Shown here one piece after another: positions 7,596-15,892 of a stretch of DNA of 64,000 bases; the stretch's first letter is position 1; every line of letters starts with the position of its first letter. Made by a program: the position numbers and the translations under genes. Origin of the DNA: Halohasta salina (GTDB lineage: Archaea; Halobacteriota; Halobacteria; Halobacteriales; Haloferacaceae); the NCBI RefSeq assembly GCF_024178165.1, contig NZ_JAMZIE010000003.1, positions 1 through 64,000 of the forward strand, given 5' to 3'. The notes beneath the pieces are model-generated. The model was not told the DNA's origin. It made no database searches and saw only the letters and a program-made list of their open reading frames with translations.

Positions 7596-7692
7596 CGGAT
7601 GCTGTGAGTACGCGCTCTGTGACGACGGCAAAAAGAGAGGACACAGTGATGACCGCCAAACTGTTTTGCCACACGACTCAGTCACCACGGGT

Positions 7693-9108
7693 ATGTCCGA
7701 CCCGCCCCTCTGTGAGCTGTCGGCGACCCGGCTCGCCGAGGATATCCGAACCGGATCCCTCAGGCCCGTCGACGTAGTCGACGCCTACCTCAACCGAATC
7801 GAGAGCGAAAACAACTCACTCAATGCCTATATCTCCGTCATCGAGGAGTCCGCCCGCGAAGCTGCCCGCGAGGCCGAGACAGCCCTCGACCGTGGCGAGG
7901 CGGTCGGCCCGCTCCACGGCGTCCCGGTCGCACTCAAGGACCTCCGAGCGATGAAAGCGGGCGTCCGCCACACCTTCGGCTCGCGGCTGTTCGCCGACTT
8001 CGAGGCCGACCGAACCGCGGTGATCGTCGACCGCCTGGAAGCCGCCGGAGCCATCGTCCTCGGGAAGACCAACACCTCCGAGTTCGGCCACAAAGGGGTG
8101 ACACAGAACGAACTCGTCGGCGCGACCGCCTCGCCGGTCGACCGGTCGCTGAACGCCGGCGGCTCTTCCGGCGGCAGCGCCGCGGCGGTCGGCGCGGGTA
8201 TGGCCGCACTCGCCACCGGCAGCGACGCCGGGGGGTCGATCCGTATCCCGGCGGCCTGCTGTGGCGTCTTCGGGATGAAACCCTCCTTCGGGTTGGTCCC
8301 CATCGACTCGCGGCCGAACGCCTTCGGAGCCAAGCGACACCACACCGCGTTCGGCCCGCTGAGCCGAACCGTCGAGGACGCCGCACTCATGCTTGAGGTG
8401 ATGGCTGGCCCCCATCCGGCCGATCCCGGTTCCGTTCCGGTCGACGTCGACTTTCGGGCAGCGGTCGACCGGCCGATCGACGACGTATCCATCGCCTACT
8501 CGCCGGATCTCGACGTCTTCGCGGTCGACCCTGCGGTGCGAGCAGTCGTCGAAGACGCGCTGACGGGCTTCGAGGCCGCCGGAGCCACCGTCGAGGCGGT
8601 GACGGTCGATCACGGGCTGTCGATGGCCGAACTGAGCGAGGCCGTCGGCGCGACGTTCACTGCAGCGATGGCGGCCACAGCGACGGTCCTGAAAGAGAGC
8701 GCCGGCGTCGACCTGACAGCCCAGCCGGACGATGTGAGTGACAGCCTGCTGGCGATGATCGAACAGGGACGGGCCGTCGAGTCGACCGAGATCGCGCGGA
8801 CAGGCATCGTCCGCACCGAGCTGTTCGACGCCGTCCAGTCGATCTTCGGACCGTACGACCTGCTGGTGACGCCGACGTTGGCGCGGCCCGGCTTCGGGCT
8901 GCACGAAGAGCTCGGACCCGACGAGTGGGGCACAGTGCTGACGTGGCCGTTCAACATCACGGGGCATCCGGCGGCCTCGGTTCCGGCCGGCCGGACCGAC
9001 GCGGGGGCTCCGGTCGGCCTGCAGGTGGTCGGACGGCGGTACGCCGACGATACGGTGCTGACGGCGAGTGCGGCGCTCGAAGGCCAGCGGCCGTGGGGAG
9101 ACAACTAA
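7693..9108 (+). CDS. amidase signature family protein
   Basis: A 471-residue enzyme of the GatA/amidase family. The Ser-cisSer-Lys triad is visible: Lys82 (VALKDLR), Ser158 in GGSSGGSAAAVGAG, and the nucleophile Ser182 in GSDAGGSIRIP. Such enzymes hydrolyse amide bonds. No gatB or gatC neighbours it and its length is close to stand-alone amidases, so a tRNA amidotransferase role is less likely, though not excluded. The start at 7693 gives the usual N-terminus (CELSATRLAEDIRTG); an earlier in-frame Met would run back through the divergent gene. Confidence 0.88.
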   Translation: MSDPPLCELSATRLAEDIRTGSLRPVDVVDAYLNRIESENNSLNAYISVIEESAREAAREAETALDRGEAVGPLHGVPVALKDLRAMKAGVRHTFGSRLFADFEADRTAVIVDRLEAAGAIVLGKTNTSEFGHKGVTQNELVGATASPVDRSLNAGGSSGGSAAAVGAGMAALATGSDAGGSIRIPAACCGVFGMKPSFGLVPIDSRPNAFGAKRHHTAFGPLSRTVEDAALMLEVMAGPHPADPGSVPVDVDFRAAVDRPIDDVSIAYSPDLDVFAVDPAVRAVVEDALTGFEAAGATVEAVTVDHGLSMAELSEAVGATFTAAMAATATVLKESAGVDLTAQPDDVSDSLLAMIEQGRAVESTEIARTGIVRTELFDAVQSIFGPYDLLVTPTLARPGFGLHEELGPDEWGTVLTWPFNITGHPAASVPAGRTDAGAPVGLQVVGRRYADDTVLTASAALEGQRPWGDN

Positions 9109-9140
9109 GTTTTTTGCCCCGGTGAGACATTGAGAGTTCT

Positions 9141-9560
9141 ATGAACTACCGTGAGGTCACCACCACCGGCGAGTATATGGCGCGGCTCGAAACCGGCGCG
9201 GACTGGCGCGAGGAGATCGAAACGCTCGCTGCGGACGTCGACGCCGAAGCTGGCTGGTTTAGCGCCCTCGGCTCGGTCGAGGACGCCGAGATCTGGTTCT
9301 ACGATCAGGACGACAAAGAGTACCAGTCGGTGACCTTCGACGAACCGCTGGAAGTCGCCGCCTGTGTCGGCAACGTCAGCCTGCTGGACGGCGATCTGTT
9401 CGCCCACACCCATGCGGTGCTCTCACGGCGGAACGGGCAGGCGCTGGCAGGCCACATCAACGCCGGGACCGTCTTCGCGGGCGAGTTGTATTTCCGTGCG
9501 TTCGAGACACCACTGACCCGCGAGCGGGACGAGGATACCGAGTTGGACCTCTGGCTGTGA
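9141..9560 (+). CDS. PPC-domain (DUF296) protein
   Basis: A 139-residue protein made of a single PPC domain, the fold found in plant AT-hook proteins and in stand-alone prokaryotic proteins. The conserved HTHAVLSRRNGQALAGHI segment (residues about 93-110) carries the histidines thought to bind a metal. It is commonly called DNA-binding, but the prokaryotic function is unclear. Its stop overlaps the GTG start of the DP2 gene (GTGA at 9557-9560), so it is coupled to a replication polymerase gene. Confidence 0.85.
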   Translation: MNYREVTTTGEYMARLETGADWREEIETLAADVDAEAGWFSALGSVEDAEIWFYDQDDKEYQSVTFDEPLEVAACVGNVSLLDGDLFAHTHAVLSRRNGQALAGHINAGTVFAGELYFRAFETPLTRERDEDTELDLWL

Positions 9561-12500
9561 GCGAGACGAGCGACGGCCCCGTCGACGGCGACCAGCCGGA
9601 AGAGACCGAGAACCGGACGCCGATGCGACCGGACGACGAACGGTATTTCGACCGGATCGAGAGCCGTCTCGACGAAGCGATGGCGGTCGCCGAGCGCGCC
9701 AAAGGCCAGGGCAAGGACCCCCAACCCGAGGTCGAGATTCCCATCGCCCAGGACATGGCCGACCGAGTCGAGAACATCCTCGGGATTCCGAACGTCGCCG
9801 AACGCGTCCGGGAGCTCGAAGGCCAGATGTCCCGCGAGGAGGCGGCCCTCGAACTGGCAAAGGACTTCGCGGAGGGCCGCGTCGGCGACTACGACAGCAA
9901 AGCCGGGAAGATCGAAGGGGCAGTCCGAACCGCGGTGGCCCTCCTGACGGAGGGTGTTGTCGCCGCCCCCATCGAGGGGATCGACCGGGTCGAACTGCTC
10001 GACAACGACGACGGCACCCAGTTCGTCAACGTCTACTACGCCGGGCCGATCCGGTCTGCGGGCGGCACGGCACAGGCGCTCTCGGTCCTAGTCGCCGACT
10101 ACACCCGGAGTATCCTCGGTCTCGCGGAGTACAAAGGCCGCGAAGAGGAGATCGAACGCTATGTCGAGGAGATCAACCTCTACGACAAGGACACCGGCCT
10201 CCAGTACTCGCCGAAGGACAAGGAGAGCCGGTTTATTGCCACCAATATGCCGATCATGCTCGACGGCGAGGCGACCGGCGACCTCGAAGTCTCGGGCTAC
10301 CGGGATCTCGACCGCGTCGACACCAACTCCTCCCGCGGCGGGATGTGTCTGGTGATGGCCGAAGGGATCGCCCTGAAAGCCCCCAAAATTCAGCGCTACA
10401 CCCGCCAACTCGACGAGGTCGACTGGCCGTGGCTGCAAGACCTCATCGACGGCACCATCGAAGGCGACAAGGACGACAGCGACGAGGAAGCCACGGCAGA
10501 GGGCGACGAGGACGATGCGGATGACGAAGCTGACGACGGCGACAGCGAGACGGGCGACGACAGCGCGCCCGACGGACCAGCACGTGTCAAACCCAAAACG
10601 AAGTACCTACGCGACCTGATCGCGGGTCGACCCGTCTTCGGCCATCCCTCCGAATCGGGCGGGTTCCGACTGCGCTACGGCCGCGCCCGGAATCTGGGGT
10701 TTGCGACTGCTGGCGTCCATCCGGCGACGATGCACATCATCGACGACTTTCTGGCCACCGGCACGCAGATCAAGACCGAACGCCCCGGCAAAGCGGCGGG
10801 GATCATCCCCGTCGACTCCATCGAGGGGCCGACCGTCAAGTTGGCGACCGGCGAGGTCCGCCGGATCGACGACCCCGAGGAGGCACTGGAACTCCGCAAC
10901 GGCGTCGAGAAGATCCTTGATCTCGGCGAGTATCTCGTCAACTACGGCGAGTTCGTCGAAAACAACCACCCCCTCGCGCCGGCCGCCTACGCCCCCGAGT
11001 GGTGGATCCAGGAGTTCGATGCTGCGGGCGCGGATGTGCAGGCGCTGGAGGACGACCCGCACGTCGACCTCGAATCGCCAACCGCCGCCGAAGCCCTCCG
11101 GTGGGCCAGCGAGTACGACTGCCCGCTCCACCCGAAATACACCTACGTCTGGCACGACATCCCGGTCGAGGCCTTCGAGGAACTCGCCGCGGCCGTCGCC
11201 GACGGCGAGACTCGTGAGGGCGGCGACGTGCTCGTCGTCGAGCGAAGCAAGACGATCCGGCGGAGCCTCGAAACGCTGCTGGTCGCCCACCAGCAGACCG
11301 ACGAGAGCTGCGAAGTCCGCGATTGGCTCCCGCTGGCCCGCTCGCTCGGTGTGAGCGAGGACCTCACGAAAGAGTGGGACGAACTCTCCGACGAGGCGCA
11401 GGCGTGGGACGGCGGCGACAACGCCGTAAAGGCCGCCAACGAGGTCGCCCCCTTCGAGTTGCGGGAGCGTGCGCCGACGCGGATCGGCGCACGGATGGGT
11501 CGACCCGAGAAGTCCGAATCGCGGGACCTCTCGCCGGCAGTCCACACGCTGTTTCCGATCACCGAGGCCGGCGGCAGCCAACGAAACGTCGCCGAGGCCG
11601 CCCGGACGATGGACGACCAGGGTCGACGCGGTGTCCACAGTATGCGGATCAACCAACGGCTGTGTCCGGACTGCGGGACCCGGACGTTCAAATCCCAGTG
11701 TCCAGACTGCGGTGCCCACACCGAGCCGCACTACGAGTGTGAGGACTGTGAGGTCGTCTGCGAACCCGACGAGGCCGGCCGGGTCGAATGTCCGCGCTGC
11801 GAACGCGAGGTCACCGCCGCGGACTGGGAGGAGGTCGACCTCCGCAGCGAGTACCGCGAGGCACTGGAGACCATCGGCGAACGCGAGGGCAGTTTCGACA
11901 TTTTGAAAGGTGTCAAAGGGCTCACCTCGGCGAACAAGACCCCCGAACCGATCGAAAAGGGGATCCTCCGGACGAAACACGGCGTTTCGGCGTTCAAAGA
12001 CGGGACGGTCCGCTACGACATGACCGATCTGCCGGTGACCGCAGTCAAACCCGAGGAACTCGACGTGACCGCCGACCACTTCCGCGGGCTGGGCTACGAG
12101 ACCGACATCAACGGCGACCCGCTGCGGCACGACGATCAGCTTGTCGAACTCAACGTTCAGGACATCGTCCTCTCGGACGGCGCGGCCGAACATATGCTGA
12201 AGACCGCGGACTTCGTCGACGACCTGCTGGAGCGGCTGTACGGCCAGCCCGCCTTTTACGACGTAGAGGAGCGCGACGACCTCGTCGGGGAGTTGGTCTT
12301 CGGGATGGCCCCACACACGAGCGCGGCGGTCGTCGGTCGCGTCGTTGGGTTTACCAGCGCGGCAGTCGGCTACGCGCATCCGTACTTTCACGCCGCCAAA
12401 CGGCGGAACTGCTTCCATCCGGAGACCGAAATCAAATACCGAAACGTCGGCGGCGAATGGCAGTACGAGGATATACAGTCCATCGTTGAAGAGCGCCTCA

Positions 12501-13708
12501 CAGATCCGGAAACGGACGATTTCGGCACCGAATTCCAAAAACTATCGGCGACGATCGAGGTGCCGTCGATTGACAGTGACGGTAACCGAACTGTCCAGCG
12601 AGTCGACGCTGTCTCGAAACACCAGTCGACTAACCACCTCGTCACCATCGAAACGGAACACGGTCGAGAGATTACTGTCACGCCGGACCACACCATGCTC
12701 CGGTGGGATAATGGCCCACAGGAAGTCGACGCGATGGCACTCGAAGTCGGTGACACGGTCCCGGCACCGAGCAGTCCTAACCGGGAGCCGGTGACTGGTT
12801 CCGACAGCAGCGAGCCGATCGAGTTGTATGGTGACGGTGGGAACATGCTGGTGGACGAAATCACGTCGGTACAGTACGTCGAAAGTGATATCGACCACAC
12901 GTACTGTCTGACTGTTACAGAAACGAACACACTCGTCGCAAATGATCTATTTACTGCGCAATGTGACGGCGACGAAGACTGTGTTATGTTATTAATGGAC
13001 GGCCTTTTGAATTTTAGCAGAGAATTCTTGCCAGATAAGCGCGGTGGGAGGATGGATGCACCTTTAGTGATGTCCTCGCGAATCGACCCCGCGGAGATCG
13101 ACGACGAGGCCCACAACATGGACATCGTCGACACCTACCCACGAGAGTTCTACGAGGCCACGCTGGAGATGGCCGACCCCGAGGAGGTCGACATCCAGAT
13201 CGGCGAGGACACCCTCGGCACCAAAGACCAGTACCGCGGCTTCGACCACACCCACTCGACGACCGACATCCACATGGGGCCGAGTCTGTCGGCCTACAAG
13301 ACACTCGGCTCGATGATGGACAAGATGGACGCCCAACTGGAGTTGGCTCGCAAACTCCGGGCGGTCGACGAGACCGACGTGGCCGAACGCGTCATCGAAT
13401 ACCACTTCCTCCCGGACCTGATCGGCAACCTCCGAGCCTTTTCGAGCCAAGAAACCCGGTGTCTCGACTGCGACGAAAAGTACCGCCGGATGCCGCTCTC
13501 TGGAGAGTGCCGGGAGTGCGGCGGCCGGGTGAACCTCACCGTCCACGAGGGCTCTGTCAACAAGTACATGGACACCGCTATCGAGGTCGCCGAGCGGTTC
13601 GGCTGCCGGGAGTACACCAAACAGCGCCTGCGGATCCTCGAACGCTCCCTCGAATCGGTCTTCGAGAACGACAAGAACAAACAGAGCGGCATCGCGGACT
13701 TCATGTAG
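9557..13708 (+). CDS. polC: DNA polymerase D large subunit DP2, with in-frame intein
   Basis: A 1383-residue precursor of the catalytic subunit of archaeal family D polymerase, the replicative polymerase that works with DP1. The sequence shows the N-terminal DP2 domain, an acidic low-complexity insert (about 305-350), Cys-rich zinc modules (about 700-755 and 1300-1325) and the catalytic KRRN/CDGDED site, which is interrupted by a mini-intein at residues 952-1135. The spliced protein is 1199 residues. The start GTG at 9557 overlaps the previous stop. A foreign-looking codon tract follows the intein. The family name is also written polD2. Confidence 0.97.
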   Translation: MSETSDGPVDGDQPEETENRTPMRPDDERYFDRIESRLDEAMAVAERAKGQGKDPQPEVEIPIAQDMADRVENILGIPNVAERVRELEGQMSREEAALELAKDFAEGRVGDYDSKAGKIEGAVRTAVALLTEGVVAAPIEGIDRVELLDNDDGTQFVNVYYAGPIRSAGGTAQALSVLVADYTRSILGLAEYKGREEEIERYVEEINLYDKDTGLQYSPKDKESRFIATNMPIMLDGEATGDLEVSGYRDLDRVDTNSSRGGMCLVMAEGIALKAPKIQRYTRQLDEVDWPWLQDLIDGTIEGDKDDSDEEATAEGDEDDADDEADDGDSETGDDSAPDGPARVKPKTKYLRDLIAGRPVFGHPSESGGFRLRYGRARNLGFATAGVHPATMHIIDDFLATGTQIKTERPGKAAGIIPVDSIEGPTVKLATGEVRRIDDPEEALELRNGVEKILDLGEYLVNYGEFVENNHPLAPAAYAPEWWIQEFDAAGADVQALEDDPHVDLESPTAAEALRWASEYDCPLHPKYTYVWHDIPVEAFEELAAAVADGETREGGDVLVVERSKTIRRSLETLLVAHQQTDESCEVRDWLPLARSLGVSEDLTKEWDELSDEAQAWDGGDNAVKAANEVAPFELRERAPTRIGARMGRPEKSESRDLSPAVHTLFPITEAGGSQRNVAEAARTMDDQGRRGVHSMRINQRLCPDCGTRTFKSQCPDCGAHTEPHYECEDCEVVCEPDEAGRVECPRCEREVTAADWEEVDLRSEYREALETIGEREGSFDILKGVKGLTSANKTPEPIEKGILRTKHGVSAFKDGTVRYDMTDLPVTAVKPEELDVTADHFRGLGYETDINGDPLRHDDQLVELNVQDIVLSDGAAEHMLKTADFVDDLLERLYGQPAFYDVEERDDLVGELVFGMAPHTSAAVVGRVVGFTSAAVGYAHPYFHAAKRRNCFHPETEIKYRNVGGEWQYEDIQSIVEERLTDPETDDFGTEFQKLSATIEVPSIDSDGNRTVQRVDAVSKHQSTNHLVTIETEHGREITVTPDHTMLRWDNGPQEVDAMALEVGDTVPAPSSPNREPVTGSDSSEPIELYGDGGNMLVDEITSVQYVESDIDHTYCLTVTETNTLVANDLFTAQCDGDEDCVMLLMDGLLNFSREFLPDKRGGRMDAPLVMSSRIDPAEIDDEAHNMDIVDTYPREFYEATLEMADPEEVDIQIGEDTLGTKDQYRGFDHTHSTTDIHMGPSLSAYKTLGSMMDKMDAQLELARKLRAVDETDVAERVIEYHFLPDLIGNLRAFSSQETRCLDCDEKYRRMPLSGECRECGGRVNLTVHEGSVNKYMDTAIEVAERFGCREYTKQRLRILERSLESVFENDKNKQSGIADFM
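12410..12961 (+). mobile_element. mini-intein in DP2
   Basis: This is a 184-residue in-frame insertion splitting the catalytic KRRN|CDGDED motif. Block A begins with Cys (CFHPETEIKYR), block B has TVTPDH with the TxxH pattern, and block F ends ANDLFTAQ followed by Cys+1. The terminal residue is Gln instead of Asn and the penultimate residue is Ala instead of His, as known for other Pol-II inteins. There is no LAGLIDADG endonuclease domain, so it is a splicing-only mini-intein. Splicing must restore the active site for DP2 to work. Confidence 0.93.
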
Positions 13709-13726
13709 CGGGTGGGAGACGTTCCC

Positions 13727-13750
13727 GAACCCCCTCCGTTTCGAGTGGAG
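13727..13750 (-). promoter_or_regulatory. ORB-like element downstream of DP2
   Basis: On the minus strand this reads CTCCACTCGAAACGGAGGGG and on to GTTC. It shares the CCACTCGAAACG(A/G)AGGGG core with the left ORB of the origin at 49 kb. It lies 19 bases past the DP2 stop codon. Binding by Orc1/Cdc6 is an inference from similarity. Confidence 0.4.
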
Positions 13751-13838
13751 ATCGTCGATCGACGGGCCCGGTCGACCATCCGGCGTAGGGACGCCGACCA
13801 CTCGCGGCGTTTTTGCGGTCGGCCTGCCACTACCGGAT

Positions 13839-14744
13839 ATGGAGATCGTCGTCTTCGGTGCCGGGAGTCTCGGGAGTCTCGTTGGGGGACTGCTTGCAGG
13901 AACTCACGACGTGACGCTGGTCGGTCGATCGGCCCACATGCGGGCAATCGAAGCCGACGGCCTCACCGTTGGCGGTGCAGTCGAAACGACGGTGCGACCC
14001 CGGACCACGACCGACAGTGAGGGGTTGAGCGGGGACGTGGTGCTCGTGACGGTGAAGGCCGGCGACACCGCCACGGCCGCCGAGGCGCTGTCGACCGGCA
14101 GTTTCAATACCGTTTGCTCGCTGCAGAACGGGTTCACCGAGGAGACGCTGGTAGCCGAACTCTCGGTGCCGGTGCTGGCGGGGACGGTGACCTACGGCGC
14201 GCGACTCCGCGAGCCCGGTCACGTCGACTGCACCGGCCGCGGGACGGTTACCCTCGGTCCCTACACGGAGGACAGCGCGGCCGACGACGCGGCGGCAGCC
14301 GAACGCGCCGCGGCGGTCGGTGAGGCGTTCCGGGCGGCTGACATCGAGACCGATGTCCGCGAGAATATGGCGAAGCAGCGCTGGGAAAAACTCGCGGTCA
14401 ACGCGGCGATCAACCCTGTCACCGCGCTGGCACGGGTCGAAAACGGGGCGGTTTGTGAGGAACCACTGTGGCCGGTCGCCCGGCGGGCCGCCCGCGAGAC
14501 GGCCGCCGTCGCTCGGGCATCGGGCGTCGACCTGAGCGACGACACCGCGGTCGAAGCCGTACGGACGGTCGCGGCGTCGACCGCGGCCAACCGCTCGTCG
14601 ATGCTGCAGGACGTCGACGCCGGGCGGGTAACCGAGATTGAGGCGATCAACGGTGCCGTCGTCGAGCGCGGTGCTCAGTACGGGGTCGACGTCCCGACGA
14701 ATCGGCTGCTGACGGCGCTCGTCAACGGGTCGAAACCGCGATAA
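13839..14744 (+). CDS. panE: 2-dehydropantoate 2-reductase (ketopantoate reductase)
   Basis: A 301-residue NADPH-dependent reductase of the ApbA/PanE family that converts ketopantoate to pantoate for coenzyme A synthesis. The Rossmann GAGSLGSLVGG motif is at residues 7-17. The family Lys/Asn region (KQRWEKLAVNAAINPVTAL, about residues 184-202) is intact, as is the C-terminal helical domain. It stands alone between DP2 and a small minus-strand gene. Paralogues of this family act on other ketoacids, so the substrate is assigned by family only. Confidence 0.85.
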   Translation: MEIVVFGAGSLGSLVGGLLAGTHDVTLVGRSAHMRAIEADGLTVGGAVETTVRPRTTTDSEGLSGDVVLVTVKAGDTATAAEALSTGSFNTVCSLQNGFTEETLVAELSVPVLAGTVTYGARLREPGHVDCTGRGTVTLGPYTEDSAADDAAAAERAAAVGEAFRAADIETDVRENMAKQRWEKLAVNAAINPVTALARVENGAVCEEPLWPVARRAARETAAVARASGVDLSDDTAVEAVRTVAASTAANRSSMLQDVDAGRVTEIEAINGAVVERGAQYGVDVPTNRLLTALVNGSKPR

Positions 14745-14750
14745 AACAGG

Positions 14751-14918
14751 TCAACACCATTCTGCGAGTACCGGCGCGTCGCTCTGCCGGACCGACACCC
14801 ACGCGTCGTCGCGACTAATATCGGCGATAATATACGACGGGCTCCCGGAGGCGCCATCGATCGATGCCATCACCTCGGCGTCCGAGCCGTCGGCAACAGG
14901 TGTGTGTTCCTGTGGCAT
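14751..14918 (-). CDS. small haloarchaeal protein (DUF7556-like)
   Basis: A 55-residue acidic protein beginning PQEHTPVADGSDAEVMASID and ending with SVRQSDAPVLAEWC. I recognise the pattern from short haloarchaeal proteins of unknown function; the DUF assignment is from memory and moderately sure. The Met at 14918 was chosen over one 27 bases upstream because the extra residues are not protein-like. It is convergent with panE, six bases from its stop. Confidence 0.65.
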   Translation of the reverse strand: MPQEHTPVADGSDAEVMASIDGASGSPSYIIADISRDDAWVSVRQSDAPVLAEWC

Positions 14919-15034
14919 GGTTGACTGTCTCATCCAGATACACATAAACGTGTCGAAAGGGAATGTAAACGAGACACCACTGCGGGCCGCCGGCGTTCGG
15001 ATGATACAAGAGGCTGGCCGACGGTACGCGAACT

Positions 15035-15892
15035 ATGCACGTAGTCGACGCGATGACGCCACGGTCGGAGCTGGTGACCGTCGAGCTGCCCGGCACCCGC
15101 GATGACGTTCTGGAGTACCTACAGGAATACGGCTTTTCATCGGTTCCGGTCGTCAAGGAACGTGACGGAGCGGAGATCTATCGCGGCTTAGTCTCCCGGG
15201 ACGACCTGATCGACAGCCCCGACGAGGACCAGTTGGCGCTGCTGATGCGGGACGTGCCGACGATCACGACCGACGCGGACATCCACGCCGCCGCGAAGCT
15301 CATGCGCGAGGAAGCAGCCCGGCGCGTCCCCGTCCTCGACGCTGACGACGACGAACAGCTCCGTGGGATCATCACGCTCACGGATATCGTCCGGGCGATC
15401 GCCCGCGAAGAGATCGACGGCGAGACGCCGGTCGGCGAGCTCGCCAGCCGGGATATCAACACCACCTACGTCGACACGCCGCTGCCGGTCGGCGAACGCG
15501 AGATCTACTACGCGAACGTCCCCTACACCGTCGTCCTCGACGACGACGGCGAGATGACCGGCATCCTCACCGAGGTCGACATCGTCGAGGTCGCCCGTGT
15601 GGTCGAAGGCGAAGACGACACCGGCGAGTCGATCGCCGAACAGGACTCCGAGTGGGCCTGGGAGGGAATCAAGGCAGTTGGAAATAGCTACTTCCCGACC
15701 CGGAACGTCGAGATCCCGGCCGAACCCATCGCCGAGATCATGACCGAGGACGTGGTGACGATCTCCCGGACCAAGACGGCCAAAGAGGCCGCCCAAGCGA
15801 TGATCACGAACGATATCGAGCAGATCCCGCTGTTCGCCGGCGGCGACCTCGTCGGGATGGTCCGGGACATCGACCTGCTCGGGGGGATCTGA
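15035..15892 (+). CDS. protein with four CBS motifs
   Basis: A 285-residue soluble protein made of tandem CBS motifs (about residues 1-60, 65-125, 130-195 and 225-285), which pair into two Bateman modules that usually bind adenosine nucleotides. No catalytic domain is attached. Its stop overlaps the GlyRS start by one base (TGATG at 15890-15894), so the two are co-translated; a link to energy sensing or tRNA charging is only suggested by that arrangement. Confidence 0.88.
   Translation: MHVVDAMTPRSELVTVELPGTRDDVLEYLQEYGFSSVPVVKERDGAEIYRGLVSRDDLIDSPDEDQLALLMRDVPTITTDADIHAAAKLMREEAARRVPVLDADDDEQLRGIITLTDIVRAIAREEIDGETPVGELASRDINTTYVDTPLPVGEREIYYANVPYTVVLDDDGEMTGILTEVDIVEVARVVEGEDDTGESIAEQDSEWAWEGIKAVGNSYFPTRNVEIPAEPIAEIMTEDVVTISRTKTAKEAAQAMITNDIEQIPLFAGGDLVGMVRDIDLLGGI

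Noticed and set aside
9110-9120. Search for CRISPR arrays, insertion sequences and rRNA over the window
   Set aside because: No regularly spaced repeats with unique spacers, transposase-like proteins or rRNA sequences were seen. The T-run here is at most a weak transcript end after the amidase gene.
10607-12538. 643-codon frame antisense to the DP2 gene
   Set aside because: It mirrors the codon structure of DP2, as is common in GC-rich haloarchaeal DNA, and has no recognisable domain.
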